From NCBI GenBank assembly GCA_963662575.1, contig OY759723.1:2480001-2544000 (forward strand): a DNA stretch of 64,000 nucleotides, given 5' to 3'. Source of the DNA: Bin5 sp963662575. Lineage in GTDB: Bacteria; Chloroflexota; Anaerolineae; Caldilineales; Caldilineaceae. Each line of letters starts with the position of its first letter. The stretch's first letter is position 1. Both the position numbers and the translations under genes were made by a program. Positions 25,831-34,331 of the stretch are shown here, in pieces. The notes beneath the pieces are model-generated. The model saw only the letters and a program-made list of their open reading frames with translations, was not told where the DNA came from and did not search any database.

Positions 25831-27789
25831 TTACCCTTCATCAATCCAGAACTGATGGAACCAGGTGTCCCCTTCGTCGGGATTGATGACCACGATCTCA
25901 TCTGTTCCATACCGTCCCCAGACGCCGCGCAGCCTCTTGCTGGCGCCGATTGGTTTCGGGCTGTTCTGCACAAACCCCATGCCAAAGAGCTGGTCGGCCA
26001 GGAGTAGCTTGTGGCTGCGCAAGGCTTCGCTACGCTCCGCCTCGTCGGTCGTGGTAAAGCAGATCTCCTCCAACTCAAACAGCTCGCGCAGCGCGCCGGT
26101 AGGCTCTACCCCAGGCCGATCAGCCTCCGGCTTGTCCCGATTACGCCACCAGGACGCATTAGACGGGGCAAACCCGTGGGCGCCCGTGCCAATAATCAGG
26201 TCCCACAACCAGGTGCCGCCCCACCAGCCGAGAATATATACTTCAAAGTCCCGGTTCTTGATCCTCTCGGCCCGCACCGGGTGCTGTACGCCTTTGGGCA
26301 GAGAGCGTACACCGACATCATTCCAGAATTCGGTGATGATCTCGAATGTTTCGTCTGAGCCCGCCGGCCACCCGGGTACGAAGTAGGCGATTAAGGTCAT
26401 CTTTGTGCCGTCGGCGAAGGTCCTGTAGCCCTCATCGTCCCGATTGTCCAGGCCAATGGCATCCAGCATTTCGGACGCTCTGTCCGGATCATAATCGATC
26501 CACCTGCCATCGATATCCGGGTCGAACTTGCCCGATTCGTTGATGCCCTGACCGATTTCTCCAAAACCACCGTAAATCGTTTCCAATATCAGGTTGCGGT
26601 CTACAGCGATAGACAGAGCCCGTCGGAAGTCCGGTTCGTCAAGCACTTCAGCCCAGTTTGGATCGACGTGGGCCGTATTGAAGCCGATGCCCAGGTTGTT
26701 TTCCCGGACGTAAAAGAGCGTGTCGATCTGTGACTTTTCTTCATTTTCCTTGAACAGGATGATGTCCGTTCCGGTGGTAACGCGACGAATGTAGTCCGTC
26801 TCGCCAGCCAGGAATTTGAGCCTCTCGGTCTCTCCATCCGCATCCCCCAGCAGGAAGTTCTCGCAATAGTCCGTGTAAGGCAGCTGCCGGCCTTCCCTGT
26901 CAACCACCCAGTAGTACGGATTGCGCTCCAGCCGGACCAGCTGTCCCTCTTTGTAGTCCACGATGCGCCACGGCCACAGAACCGGACGATCGGGGTCCTC
27001 CAGGTAACGCGGCAGCCGCAGCGCGTCAACCATCTCCTGGAACTGCTCCTTTGGATCCTTGCCGTCAATCGGGTTGAAGGCCGGGTGGAACTGTTCCATA
27101 TAGTGCGGCGCGCAGCTGTCTATTGGCGTGTTTTCGCCGCCGGAGAAGCCCTGCGTCTCCAATAGGAAGAGGGGCTTGGACTTGCTGAAATTGATCTGCA
27201 GCGTGTAGTCGTCAACCGCGACCAACTCGTCCCCGGCAGGATCCAGATTGTACATGCTCCACGGGGAGTCAGTGAACTCCGATGTCACAATGTTGTCCCA
27301 CCACCACACAATATCGGCGGTCGTGTAAGGCTCACCGTCCGACCACCTGGCGCCTTTCCGCAGGTAAAAGGTCAGCGATGTGGAATCATCCGAGAACTCC
27401 CATCCCTCCGCAAAGTGCGCCACGAATTCACTGCGGTCGGAAAGCAGCCGTGCGTAATTGATCTGGGCCAGCATGTCGATGTCTTTGACATGACCGAGTT
27501 TCAAGGTCCCGCCGTAACTTGCCTCCTCCGGCTCGAGAATCTGAACATCCTTGGCGTCCCAAACCAGCGGATTCTCGGGCAGGCGCTCTTCGAGCGGCGG
27601 CAAGGCGCCAGACTCGACCATCTCGGCCAGCATCGGCGCCTCCGGTCCAGACGCGGCTGCTGGCGCCGCCTCCATCTCTGCGGGCGCCGCTTCCTGCGCC
27701 GCCGGGGCGCATGCCGCCATGACTGCGCCAGTTGTCGCAAGCGCTGACAGTCGCAAAAACGTACGACGCGTGATCTCTCGCTCTAACAT
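25831..27789 (-). CDS. extracellular solute-binding lipoprotein, family 5 (locus D)
   Basis: Binding protein of 652 aa. MLEREITRRTFLRLSALATT has a twin-arginine motif and the lipobox MAAC follows, then an Ala/Pro/Glu-rich linker. FLRKGARWSDGEPYTTADIVWWWDNI is the family 5 hallmark. ATG at 27789 has a perfect AGGAGG site; the open frame continues far upstream but that part is not signal-like. At 652 aa it is longer than common OppA (about 540), as in oligosaccharide-binding members. It leads locus D, with a consensus promoter at 27929-27957. Confidence 0.92.
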   Translation of the reverse strand: MLEREITRRTFLRLSALATTGAVMAACAPAAQEAAPAEMEAAPAAASGPEAPMLAEMVESGALPPLEERLPENPLVWDAKDVQILEPEEASYGGTLKLGHVKDIDMLAQINYARLLSDRSEFVAHFAEGWEFSDDSTSLTFYLRKGARWSDGEPYTTADIVWWWDNIVTSEFTDSPWSMYNLDPAGDELVAVDDYTLQINFSKSKPLFLLETQGFSGGENTPIDSCAPHYMEQFHPAFNPIDGKDPKEQFQEMVDALRLPRYLEDPDRPVLWPWRIVDYKEGQLVRLERNPYYWVVDREGRQLPYTDYCENFLLGDADGETERLKFLAGETDYIRRVTTGTDIILFKENEEKSQIDTLFYVRENNLGIGFNTAHVDPNWAEVLDEPDFRRALSIAVDRNLILETIYGGFGEIGQGINESGKFDPDIDGRWIDYDPDRASEMLDAIGLDNRDDEGYRTFADGTKMTLIAYFVPGWPAGSDETFEIITEFWNDVGVRSLPKGVQHPVRAERIKNRDFEVYILGWWGGTWLWDLIIGTGAHGFAPSNASWWRNRDKPEADRPGVEPTGALRELFELEEICFTTTDEAERSEALRSHKLLLADQLFGMGFVQNSPKPIGASKRLRGVWGRYGTDEIVVINPDEGDTWFHQFWIDEG

Positions 27790-27928
27790 GGGAATTCCTC
27801 CTTGTGATGACCTGCTGAGGGTGATACTTTCGCAAAAATCACGAGGACACGACGTGTTTGCAGGAGCGCCAAACAATAATTCGCTACTGTTTCTGCAATG
27901 TCGTCGGAGGAAAAAAGTGAATATATAA

Positions 27929-27957
27929 AATATAAGTGTGATAACCCCGCCTGTCAA
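27929..27957 (-). promoter_or_regulatory. sigma-70 promoter of locus D
   Basis: On the minus strand TTGACA (27952-27957) and TATATT (27929-27934) are exactly 17 nt apart. The 16 bases CTGTCAAAGAGAATTT on the plus strand (27951-27966) are identical to those at the locus C promoter, and a CCCCTC follows six bases later in both. Confidence 0.78.
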
Positions 27958-27995
27958 AGAGAATTTCTGTCGCCCCTCCGCCAGCCTGGGAAACA

Positions 27996-28017
27996 CCTGA
28001 CAGTCCGGTCTGCCAGG
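27996..28017. promoter_or_regulatory. palindromic candidate operator upstream of locus D promoter
   Basis: A 22-bp near-palindrome with half sites CCTGACAGTCC and GGTCTGCCAGG; 18 of 22 positions are symmetric. Its centre is CCGG. A related 16-bp core lies in front of locus C (16137-16152). It is about 40-60 nt upstream of the -35 box. Confidence 0.55.
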
Positions 28018-28124
28018 CTCGATATTGGGGAGCGCGCTGACTGCCAGCCACCGGGCGAAGGCTGACCAACGGCATTTCAAAATGTTTCGTAAGTCAGGCT
28101 CGCCGCCGCCTCCCAAGCAGCCGG

Positions 28125-28156
28125 CAACGCCCCGATCGAGTTTATCGGGGTTGTTG
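28125..28156 (-). terminator. stem-loop after the HlyD gene
   Basis: CCCCGAT/ATCGGGG (28130-28136 with 28144-28150) with a 7-nt loop, flanked by CAAC/GTTG. It lies 73 nt after the HlyD stop and before the locus D promoter, so it may end the locus E/F transcript. No T-run is seen. Confidence 0.45.
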
Positions 28157-28229
28157 GAACAGAGGTATCGTCAAACTGTGGGTAAGAGCGCCACCGCGGA
28201 CTAGGAGAGCAAGCGGCGGCTAGCGGGGT

Positions 28230-29393
28230 CTAGCGTTCGAAAACCTGCTCGTCTTCTTCCAGGCCGGCCAGTATCTCGGTGCGCTCACCGTCGGTTACGC
28301 CCAGGGTAATGTCGACCTCGATCGTGCTTTCGCCCTCTTTGACCAGCGCGTAGCGCCGGTTGAAGTAGCTGTGGATCGCAACATTGGGGATCGTCAGTAT
28401 GCCCTCTTTTCGCTCCACAACAATGCGCAGGTCGGCCAAGGCTCCAATCTCCAACTCCAAATCGGGCGCGGAGAATTCAATGCGGACGGGCAACCCTTCC
28501 TCGCCGCCGGTTGGCGTGGAGACCTGAATGAGCTGGCCCATAACCTCGCGCTGCGGGTAGTCGCGAAAGAGGATCGTCACCGCCTGGCCGGTCCGCAACT
28601 TCGGCAACTCCTCTTCGCTGGGGGACGAGCTCCTGATTTCGAGAGCGTCGGGAGCCGCCAGCCCCATTACCGGTGCATATTCCGCGATCAACTGCCCGGC
28701 TTCGCCGTCCGTGTAGCGAACTACCCCGTCGAACGGCGCCAGCAACTGCGCCTGCTCAAAGCGATCCTGAAGCATCTCTACGTCGATTGCCTTGAGATCA
28801 GCTTCCGCCTGGTAGAGCGCAATCTCGCGGTCATGCTGGTCCGCCAGCAGCATCAACTTCGTCTCCGCGGCCGCCACCACCAGCTCCATGCGTGCGCCGT
28901 CGGCTTCTTCTGCGCCGCTGCCTGCCTGCTCCAGCCGAAGCCTGTCCAAATCGAGGGTCGCCTGCGCTCCGGCCAAGGCCAGCGCTTTCGCTCCCTGTGC
29001 CGCATGCAGCCGCAGTTGTGCGATCTCCAACTGCTTCTGCGCTTTGGCTAACTCATGCGGCAGAAATCCGACATCCAGTTCGGCCAGTAGCTGCCCCGCC
29101 TCTACCATATCGCCCGGTTCAACATGAAATCCGTTCAGACGGCCACCGATGCGAAAGGAAAGGTTCACCCGCTGCAGTGAATCCACCAGCCCCAGCAGCG
29201 TCACGCTATCAACGATGTCGCCTCGTTCAATTTGATGGACCGCTTTGGGGAGGGGTACGGGCGTAGGGATGGGAGTAGGCGTAACCAATACATCGCCGGG
29301 CAGCTGTTCGCAGCCGGCCATCAGCGCGGCTACCAGAAAACAAACAGCCAGCCCAACCGCAATTCGCTTCGCATAGCCAATTGAAACTAACAT
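28230..29393 (-). CDS. HlyD/RND-type periplasmic adaptor lipoprotein
   Basis: Membrane-fusion adaptor of about 387 aa. MLVSIGYAKRIAVGLAVCFL with lipobox MAGC marks a lipoprotein, followed by a Thr-Pro linker (TPTPIPTPVPLP). A biotinyl-lipoyl-like part (GGRLNGFHVEPGDMVEAGQLLAELD and APFDGVVRYTDGEAGQ) surrounds an Ala/Glu/Leu-rich coiled coil (about 115-215). The C-terminal region ends VTDGERTEILAGLEEDEQVFER, as in MacA-like proteins. I start at ATG 29393; a TTG nine codons upstream is possible. No MacB or RND pump gene is adjacent, so the partner is unknown. It is the last gene of the locus E/F cluster, after a heptamer-repeat spacer. Confidence 0.85.
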   Translation of the reverse strand: MLVSIGYAKRIAVGLAVCFLVAALMAGCEQLPGDVLVTPTPIPTPVPLPKAVHQIERGDIVDSVTLLGLVDSLQRVNLSFRIGGRLNGFHVEPGDMVEAGQLLAELDVGFLPHELAKAQKQLEIAQLRLHAAQGAKALALAGAQATLDLDRLRLEQAGSGAEEADGARMELVVAAAETKLMLLADQHDREIALYQAEADLKAIDVEMLQDRFEQAQLLAPFDGVVRYTDGEAGQLIAEYAPVMGLAAPDALEIRSSSPSEEELPKLRTGQAVTILFRDYPQREVMGQLIQVSTPTGGEEGLPVRIEFSAPDLELEIGALADLRIVVERKEGILTIPNVAIHSYFNRRYALVKEGESTIEVDITLGVTDGERTEILAGLEEDEQVFER

Positions 29394-29443
29394 AATCCCG
29401 GAATCCTGCTTATCCCACAACCGTCCACTCGCCTACAATTACC

Positions 29444-29520
29444 CACTGACCACTGACCACTGACCACTGACCACTGACCACTGATCACTGATCACTGACC
29501 ACTGACCACTGACCACTGCA
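29444..29520. repeat. tandem heptamer array (CACTGAC)n, 11 units
   Basis: Eleven 7-bp units in a row: mostly CACTGAC, two CACTGAT, and a final CACTGCA. On the minus strand the array begins one base after the stop codon of the oxidoreductase gene at 29522. A four-unit relative with the same final unit is at 32342-32369, also one base from a stop codon. Confidence 0.85.
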
Positions 29521-29521
29521 G

Positions 29522-30607
29522 TTACGCCGTTTCCTCCGGTTTGACCTCGCGTCCCTCTTGCGCCGACAACTGCGCCGCGCGGCAGAACCGGAGTACCGCC
29601 TTGCCCTCCTCGCCGCTCAACTCGGACTGCCGCCCTTCCGCAATCGCGTCAACGAAGTCATGAATGCCGGCCACGAAGCTACTTCCCCAATCCGAGTCAA
29701 CATCGGGAAACGCCGTGGTTTCACCGTCCCGGTACATCTCCACCGCCGGCCTGTCCAGCAACATCGACGTGCAGCGGTTCACCCAGATGAAGCCGCGCGA
29801 GCCGGTCAGCTCGACCCACTCGTCCTCGGGGCGACCGTACTTGGTTGGAACCAGCATGTCGTCCGAGGTTACCGCTTCGTATGAGCCGTACTTCTCAGCA
29901 TCCTTGTACTTCCAGATGACCACGGCCGGGCTGTCGAGCATCCAGCCATGCTGGATGGGCCGGTGTGTGATCCAGGCAAACACTTTTTCCGGTTCGCCCA
30001 TGAACCACTGCGCGATCGAGAAGAGATGGTATCCATAATCGAGGATCACCCGGCCTCCACCGCTCTGGGCCGGGTCGAAACGCCACACCCAGCGCCTGTA
30101 GGGTATCTCCCAGTCCTCACCTGAAGTACCTTGCACGCACTTGATGCGTATCGAAAGCGGCTCCCCGATCGCACCGGCGTCGAGAAGCTGCTTGGCCTTG
30201 ACCAGGGGTGGGTAGAAGCGAAAGTTTTCGAACACGCGCATCAGCTTGCCCGCGCGTGCTGCCGCCTCGATCATGGCATCGCACTCGGCAACCGTGATCG
30301 CCATCGGCTTCTGTACTGAAACGTGCTTGCCTGCCTCCAGCGCGGCGATGCCCATCTCCGCATGAAGATGGTGGGGCGTAATCACCTCCACCGCGTCCAC
30401 GTCGGGGTCGGCCAACAGTTGGCGGTAGTCGCTGTACGTCTTGCCAACCTGCCACTCGGAGGCGCGCCGCTGTAACTGCGCCTCGTCCACATCGCAGATG
30501 GCGTGCAGTTCCGCTTTGGGGTTGTCCTTGTAGCCGAGGTAGTGCAGGTCGGTGATTGCGCCGGCGCCAATGAAGCCTACGCGCAGCTTCTTCGCGCCGC
30601 CGCTCAC
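29522..30607 (-). CDS. Gfo/Idh/MocA-family oxidoreductase
   Basis: NAD(P)-dependent sugar or inositol dehydrogenase-like protein of 361 aa. The Rossmann motif is VGFIGAGAITDLHY at about residues 10-23. The usual EKP motif is QKP here (99-101, in HVSVQKPMAIT), keeping the catalytic Lys100. RVILDYGYHLFSIAQWFMG fits the D-x-G-x-H motif of the C-terminal domain. The start is GTG at 30607, overlapping the TGA of the thiamine-diphosphate enzyme by 4 nt, so translation is coupled. Both genes likely act on one sugar-derived intermediate. Confidence 0.9.
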   Translation of the reverse strand: MSGGAKKLRVGFIGAGAITDLHYLGYKDNPKAELHAICDVDEAQLQRRASEWQVGKTYSDYRQLLADPDVDAVEVITPHHLHAEMGIAALEAGKHVSVQKPMAITVAECDAMIEAAARAGKLMRVFENFRFYPPLVKAKQLLDAGAIGEPLSIRIKCVQGTSGEDWEIPYRRWVWRFDPAQSGGGRVILDYGYHLFSIAQWFMGEPEKVFAWITHRPIQHGWMLDSPAVVIWKYKDAEKYGSYEAVTSDDMLVPTKYGRPEDEWVELTGSRGFIWVNRCTSMLLDRPAVEMYRDGETTAFPDVDSDWGSSFVAGIHDFVDAIAEGRQSELSGEEGKAVLRFCRAAQLSAQEGREVKPEETA

Positions 30608-32244
30608 TGTTCCGCCTCAAACATGCGCGCCGACGGTTCCATGATCGGCCACGGCAGCGTGCCCGGCAGTTCAATCAATGCACTCTTGCCTGCTTCGATT
30701 GCTTTCGTGACGGCAGGCCCAAGCTGCTCGATCGAATCGACACGGCAACTATCAACGCCGAACGCCCCCGCCAGCGCGACGAAGTCCGGGTTTACAAGGT
30801 CGACCGCGTGCGCGTGCCCGTAGCGGGCCTCCTGTTGCGGTCGCAGGACCCCGTAAGCCGAGTCGTTGAAAACTATTGTGACAATCGGCGTATCCAGCTG
30901 CACTGCGGCTGCCAATTCCTGGCAGTTGAACATGAATCCACCATCGCCGCAAAGGGCCACCACCGGTCGGTCCGGTTTGGCTACCTTTGCCCCGATCGCG
31001 GCCGGCAGCCCAAAGCCCAGCGTGCAGAACCCCCATGGGTAAATGTTTGTGCGCGGCTCATATATGTCGAGCAGGCGCCTGCACCAGTACGCCGCCACCG
31101 TCAGGTCGCTCACAATGATCGTCTCGCGCGGCAGCGCCTTCCGCAGCGTCTGCACAAGTTCCACGCCTTCGGGCGCTCGGTCCTGACAATAGCGCCAAAC
31201 CTCCTGCCGCAAGTGGGCAATCCCGGCGGCACTGCCATTGCCCTGCTCGCGCACGTCTTGCAATTCCGTGTTGATCAGTTGCAGCGCTGCACGCGCATCT
31301 CCCACAACGCCGACCGTGGCCGCATAGTTGCGGTCGATCTCCTCAGGATCGATGTCGATGTGGATCAGCGTGTCCGGCATGCGCAAGCCCCAGCGATCCG
31401 TCTCCTCCTCGGTAAAGCGCGTGCCCACCGCCAGCATCACATCAGATTCGGCCAAAAAAGCCCGCGCGGCAGGATGCAAAATGGTTGCACCTGCTACAAG
31501 TGGGTGGTCGTCCGCAATGGCCCCTTTGCCCAGCACCGTCGTAAAGATCGGCGCCTGCAAATGCTCGGCTAGCTGACGCAACTCGACGCCTGCTCCGCTC
31601 CCGATCACGCCGCCGCCCGCCCAGATCACCGGCCGCCGCGCCGCTCCTAACAGCCGCGCCGCCCGTTCGACCTGCTCCGGGTCCGGTGTCAAACGACTCA
31701 CCGCAGCAGGTGTGGGGATCGTCACATCACTGCTTTCGTCCAGCGTATCGCAGGGAATCTCCACCGCGACCGGTCGCGGCCGGCCGTTCTGCATCTGCGC
31801 GAACGCCTCCCGCATCACACCGGGAATCTCCTCCACTGTGTCCGCGCGCGCCCGCCACTTCGTCACCGGCGCGAAGCTGCCCAACTGGTCCTGGCACTCG
31901 TGCAGATAGCCCTTGTCCAGACCAATCCCCTCCGCCGGGATTTGGCTGGCAATGCACAGAACAGGCGACGAGTCGCTGTAGGCCGTTCCCAGCGAGGCCA
32001 GCGTGTTGAGGGCGGCCGGTCCGGTTGTACTCAGGCACACCCCAACCTCGCCGCTGGCCCGCGCGTAGCCGTCGGCCATGAACGCCGCGCCTTGCTCGTG
32101 CCGGGCAAGAATGTGCCGGATGCCGCCCATTTCCCGCAGCGCATCGTATATCCCCAAATTGTGCGTCCCCGGAATGCCGAACACCGTGTCGACACCGTGC
32201 GCCTCAAGGGACCGCACAACGGCTTCACCACCGGTCATGCGCAT
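30604..32244 (-). CDS. thiamine-diphosphate enzyme, acetolactate synthase-like
   Basis: ThDP-binding enzyme of 546 aa. The catalytic Glu50 is in RHEQGAAFMADGYAR, and the ThDP/Mg motif begins GDGGFMFN at residue 433 and closes with Asn460. The central domain (about 190-325) matches the regulatory/FAD-type domain of the family. It could be an acetolactate synthase, a benzoylformate-type decarboxylase or a sugar-acid lyase. No small regulatory subunit (IlvN) or branched-chain amino acid gene is near, and its partner is a Gfo/Idh oxidoreductase, so a catabolic role in the alpha-galactoside locus is inferred. It overlaps the next gene by 4 nt. Confidence 0.88.
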   Translation of the reverse strand: MRMTGGEAVVRSLEAHGVDTVFGIPGTHNLGIYDALREMGGIRHILARHEQGAAFMADGYARASGEVGVCLSTTGPAALNTLASLGTAYSDSSPVLCIASQIPAEGIGLDKGYLHECQDQLGSFAPVTKWRARADTVEEIPGVMREAFAQMQNGRPRPVAVEIPCDTLDESSDVTIPTPAAVSRLTPDPEQVERAARLLGAARRPVIWAGGGVIGSGAGVELRQLAEHLQAPIFTTVLGKGAIADDHPLVAGATILHPAARAFLAESDVMLAVGTRFTEEETDRWGLRMPDTLIHIDIDPEEIDRNYAATVGVVGDARAALQLINTELQDVREQGNGSAAGIAHLRQEVWRYCQDRAPEGVELVQTLRKALPRETIIVSDLTVAAYWCRRLLDIYEPRTNIYPWGFCTLGFGLPAAIGAKVAKPDRPVVALCGDGGFMFNCQELAAAVQLDTPIVTIVFNDSAYGVLRPQQEARYGHAHAVDLVNPDFVALAGAFGVDSCRVDSIEQLGPAVTKAIEAGKSALIELPGTLPWPIMEPSARMFEAEQ

Positions 32245-32341
32245 CGATCATTAACTCCTGTAAATTGTAGACAGAGGATTGTACACCCCAGTGGGAGTTG
32301 TCTGTCGGACAGCATCGCGACGAACGGTCGCCCATCGCAGT

Positions 32342-32369
32342 CACTGACCACTAACCACTGAACACTGCA
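32342..32369. repeat. short heptamer array, 4 units
   Basis: CACTGAC, CACTAAC, CACTGAA, CACTGCA in a row, one base from the stop codon of the MalG-like gene (32371). It is a decayed or nascent version of the array at 29444-29520; the last unit and the following GTTACGCC are identical in both. Confidence 0.75.
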
Positions 32370-32370
32370 G

Positions 32371-33237
32371 TTACGCCTTCAAGCCGGTCATGGCAATGCC
32401 GCGGATGAAGTAACGCGAGGCAATGCTGTAAATTAACATGACAGGTGCGACCGTCAACATCGAGCCTGCCGCCCACATCTCATAGCGTGTCCACCACAAA
32501 TTTCGCAGGCCGGCCAGTACAAGAGGTAGCGTCTGCTTGTCCTGGCTGCTTAGTACGATCAGGGGCCACAGGAAACTGTCCCAATTGACGAGGAAGACAA
32601 AGACGGCAAGCGCCGACATCGGTGACATCGACATCGGCAGCACCAAAGTGAAGAAGATACGCCACTCGGACGCGCCGTCAATCCGGGCCGCATCGATCAA
32701 CTCGAATGGGATGCTCTCCATGAATTGGCGCATAAGAAAGATGCCGAACGCCGTATAAAAGCCGGTTACGATGATGCCGCCCAAATTGTCGGCGAGGCCG
32801 AAGCTGTTTGCAATTGTAATATACAGCGGGACCATTATCACCGCGAAAGGCACCATCATCGTCGAAAGGACTATGGTGAAAAGAACTTCCTTGCCCGCAA
32901 AACGATACTTGGAAAAGATATACCCCATCACCGACGACGTGTAAACGGAAACGACCGTTACTGATACAGCGGAAACGATGCTGTTGCGAAAAGCGGCATA
33001 AAAGTTCACTCGGCCCAATATCTCGTCATAGTTCCGCAACGTCCACGTTTCGGGCAGGAGCTGCTTTGATTCGACCAGTTCCTTGAACGGCTTGAGTGAA
33101 GCAAAGATCATCCAGATGAATGGGAAAATGGCTACCACAACCATTCCAAGCAGAAAAATCTGTATGATACTTTGTGATATTTCAAAGCGTCTGTGCGGCT
33201 GGCGCCGCGCTGGTCCTGTCTTGCTTATAACTGCCAT
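32371..33237 (-). CDS. CUT1 sugar ABC permease, MalG-like (locus E/F)
   Basis: Membrane permease of 288 aa. The first membrane segment is IFLLGMVVVAIFPFIWMIFA, followed by SLKPFKELVESKQLLPETWT. The EAA loop reads FELIDAARIDGASEWRIFF with TLVLPMSMSPMSALAVF. The C-terminus RYFIRGIAMTGLKA is standard. It lies 80 nt after the MalF-like gene, a gap in which I see no strong stem-loop. No ATPase gene is in this locus. Confidence 0.92.
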   Translation of the reverse strand: MAVISKTGPARRQPHRRFEISQSIIQIFLLGMVVVAIFPFIWMIFASLKPFKELVESKQLLPETWTLRNYDEILGRVNFYAAFRNSIVSAVSVTVVSVYTSSVMGYIFSKYRFAGKEVLFTIVLSTMMVPFAVIMVPLYITIANSFGLADNLGGIIVTGFYTAFGIFLMRQFMESIPFELIDAARIDGASEWRIFFTLVLPMSMSPMSALAVFVFLVNWDSFLWPLIVLSSQDKQTLPLVLAGLRNLWWTRYEMWAAGSMLTVAPVMLIYSIASRYFIRGIAMTGLKA

Positions 33238-33317
33238 AACGGTCTGTCCTTCAACGTTGGGTGGCTGATAGTCATTGCCAGGTTCCGATCCAGACGCCTA
33301 TGGAGAGCCTCGGGCCA

Positions 33318-34274
33318 TTAGTATGTCCACGAGGGACGAATTAATTTGATCTGCAAAACGCTGATTGTCAGGATAAACGCGAACTGAAACAGGGAGGCGG
33401 CTGTGGCTGTGCCGAAGCGGATGTCCAAAAAGGCCTCCTGGTACACGAGCAAGTTGTACAGGAAGGTGGAGTTGCCCGGACCCCCCTCCGAGCCAAACAA
33501 GACGGTGGGAAGCGTGAATTCCTGCAAAGAGCCTATAGCCAGCAGAACGGTGACCAGAAGGATTGTATGGCTCATAAGCGGCATGGTGATGCGCCAGAAC
33601 TGCTGCCACGGGTTGGTTCCATCCACCAGGCCAGCGTCGTACAGCTCCGATGGAATGTTCAAAATGCCTGCCGTGAGGATGACAACGAAAAAGCCAAGCC
33701 CTTTCCAGGTGGCAATGACGACAGCTGTCGGTAGCGCCGATGAGGAACTGGATAGCCACTGCAGTTCAGGCAGCCCAATCGAACTCAACAGTTTGTTCAG
33801 CTGCCCAACCTCCGGGTCCATCAACATTTTGAATAACAAGGAGACTGCCACCAGCGACACAACCACTGGAACAAAGATCAGCGCCTGATAGACGTTGCGC
33901 CCCCGCTTGACCTTGGACAAACAGACAGCGATTAGCATGGCCAAAGGCAGATGGAATATGAACGAATAGACGGCCCACAGAATCGTATTTTTGACCGAGA
34001 CCCAGAACAGGGGATGCTGAGAGATTTTTATGAAGTTGCCCAGTCCGACAAATGGACTGTTGCCGGGATCCAGCAGCTTGTAGGCGACCGTGGACATGCG
34101 GAAGGCCTGAATGATCGGCCAGAAGCTGAATATCCAATACCAGACCAGCAACGGCAAAATCATCGTGAAGCCAAACCAGAACTGCGGCTTGCGCAGCGTC
34201 CTTTTGACGACGAACATGACGCCCATCGTCTCAGCTCGGCCTGAGGGTCTGCCCTCATCTGCAATTGAAGTCAT
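33318..34274 (-). CDS. CUT1 sugar ABC permease, MalF-like (locus E/F)
   Basis: Membrane permease of 318 aa. After a basic stretch (VVKRTLRKPQFW) comes FGFTMILPLLVWYWIFSFWP, then the usual order of segments. The EAA loop is SELYDAGLVDGTNPWQQFW with RITMPLM, in which Gly replaces the second Ala of the common EAA triplet. FGSEGGPGNSTFLYNLLVYQ is the conserved late stretch. ATG at 34274 is used; Met17 and Met20 are alternatives. It follows the alpha-galactosidase gene by 57 nt. Confidence 0.91.
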   Translation of the reverse strand: MTSIADEGRPSGRAETMGVMFVVKRTLRKPQFWFGFTMILPLLVWYWIFSFWPIIQAFRMSTVAYKLLDPGNSPFVGLGNFIKISQHPLFWVSVKNTILWAVYSFIFHLPLAMLIAVCLSKVKRGRNVYQALIFVPVVVSLVAVSLLFKMLMDPEVGQLNKLLSSIGLPELQWLSSSSSALPTAVVIATWKGLGFFVVILTAGILNIPSELYDAGLVDGTNPWQQFWRITMPLMSHTILLVTVLLAIGSLQEFTLPTVLFGSEGGPGNSTFLYNLLVYQEAFLDIRFGTATAASLFQFAFILTISVLQIKLIRPSWTY

Positions 34275-34331
34275 TTTCAGTATCCCGTCCCCAGTAATGG
34301 ATGAGCGTCAGCCTAGCCATTCCAGCCCCAA

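Larger units (their letters stand above)
27790..28229. other. regulatory gap between HlyD and SBP D genes
   Basis: No gene is supported in these 440 bases. Reading toward SBP D: a stem-loop after the HlyD gene (28125-28156), a palindrome (27996-28017), a sigma-70 promoter (27929-27957), an 11-bp palindrome ACACG-A-CGTGT (27847-27857) in the leader, and the AGGAGG site of SBP D. Confidence 0.7.

Noticed and set aside
27790..28116. Upstream extension of SBP gene D
   Set aside because: The extension contains the promoter and lacks a signal; the Tat lipoprotein start at 27789 with AGGAGG is much better.
29444..29520. CRISPR-like repeat array
   Set aside because: Units are 7 bp and directly joined with no spacers; no cas genes are nearby.
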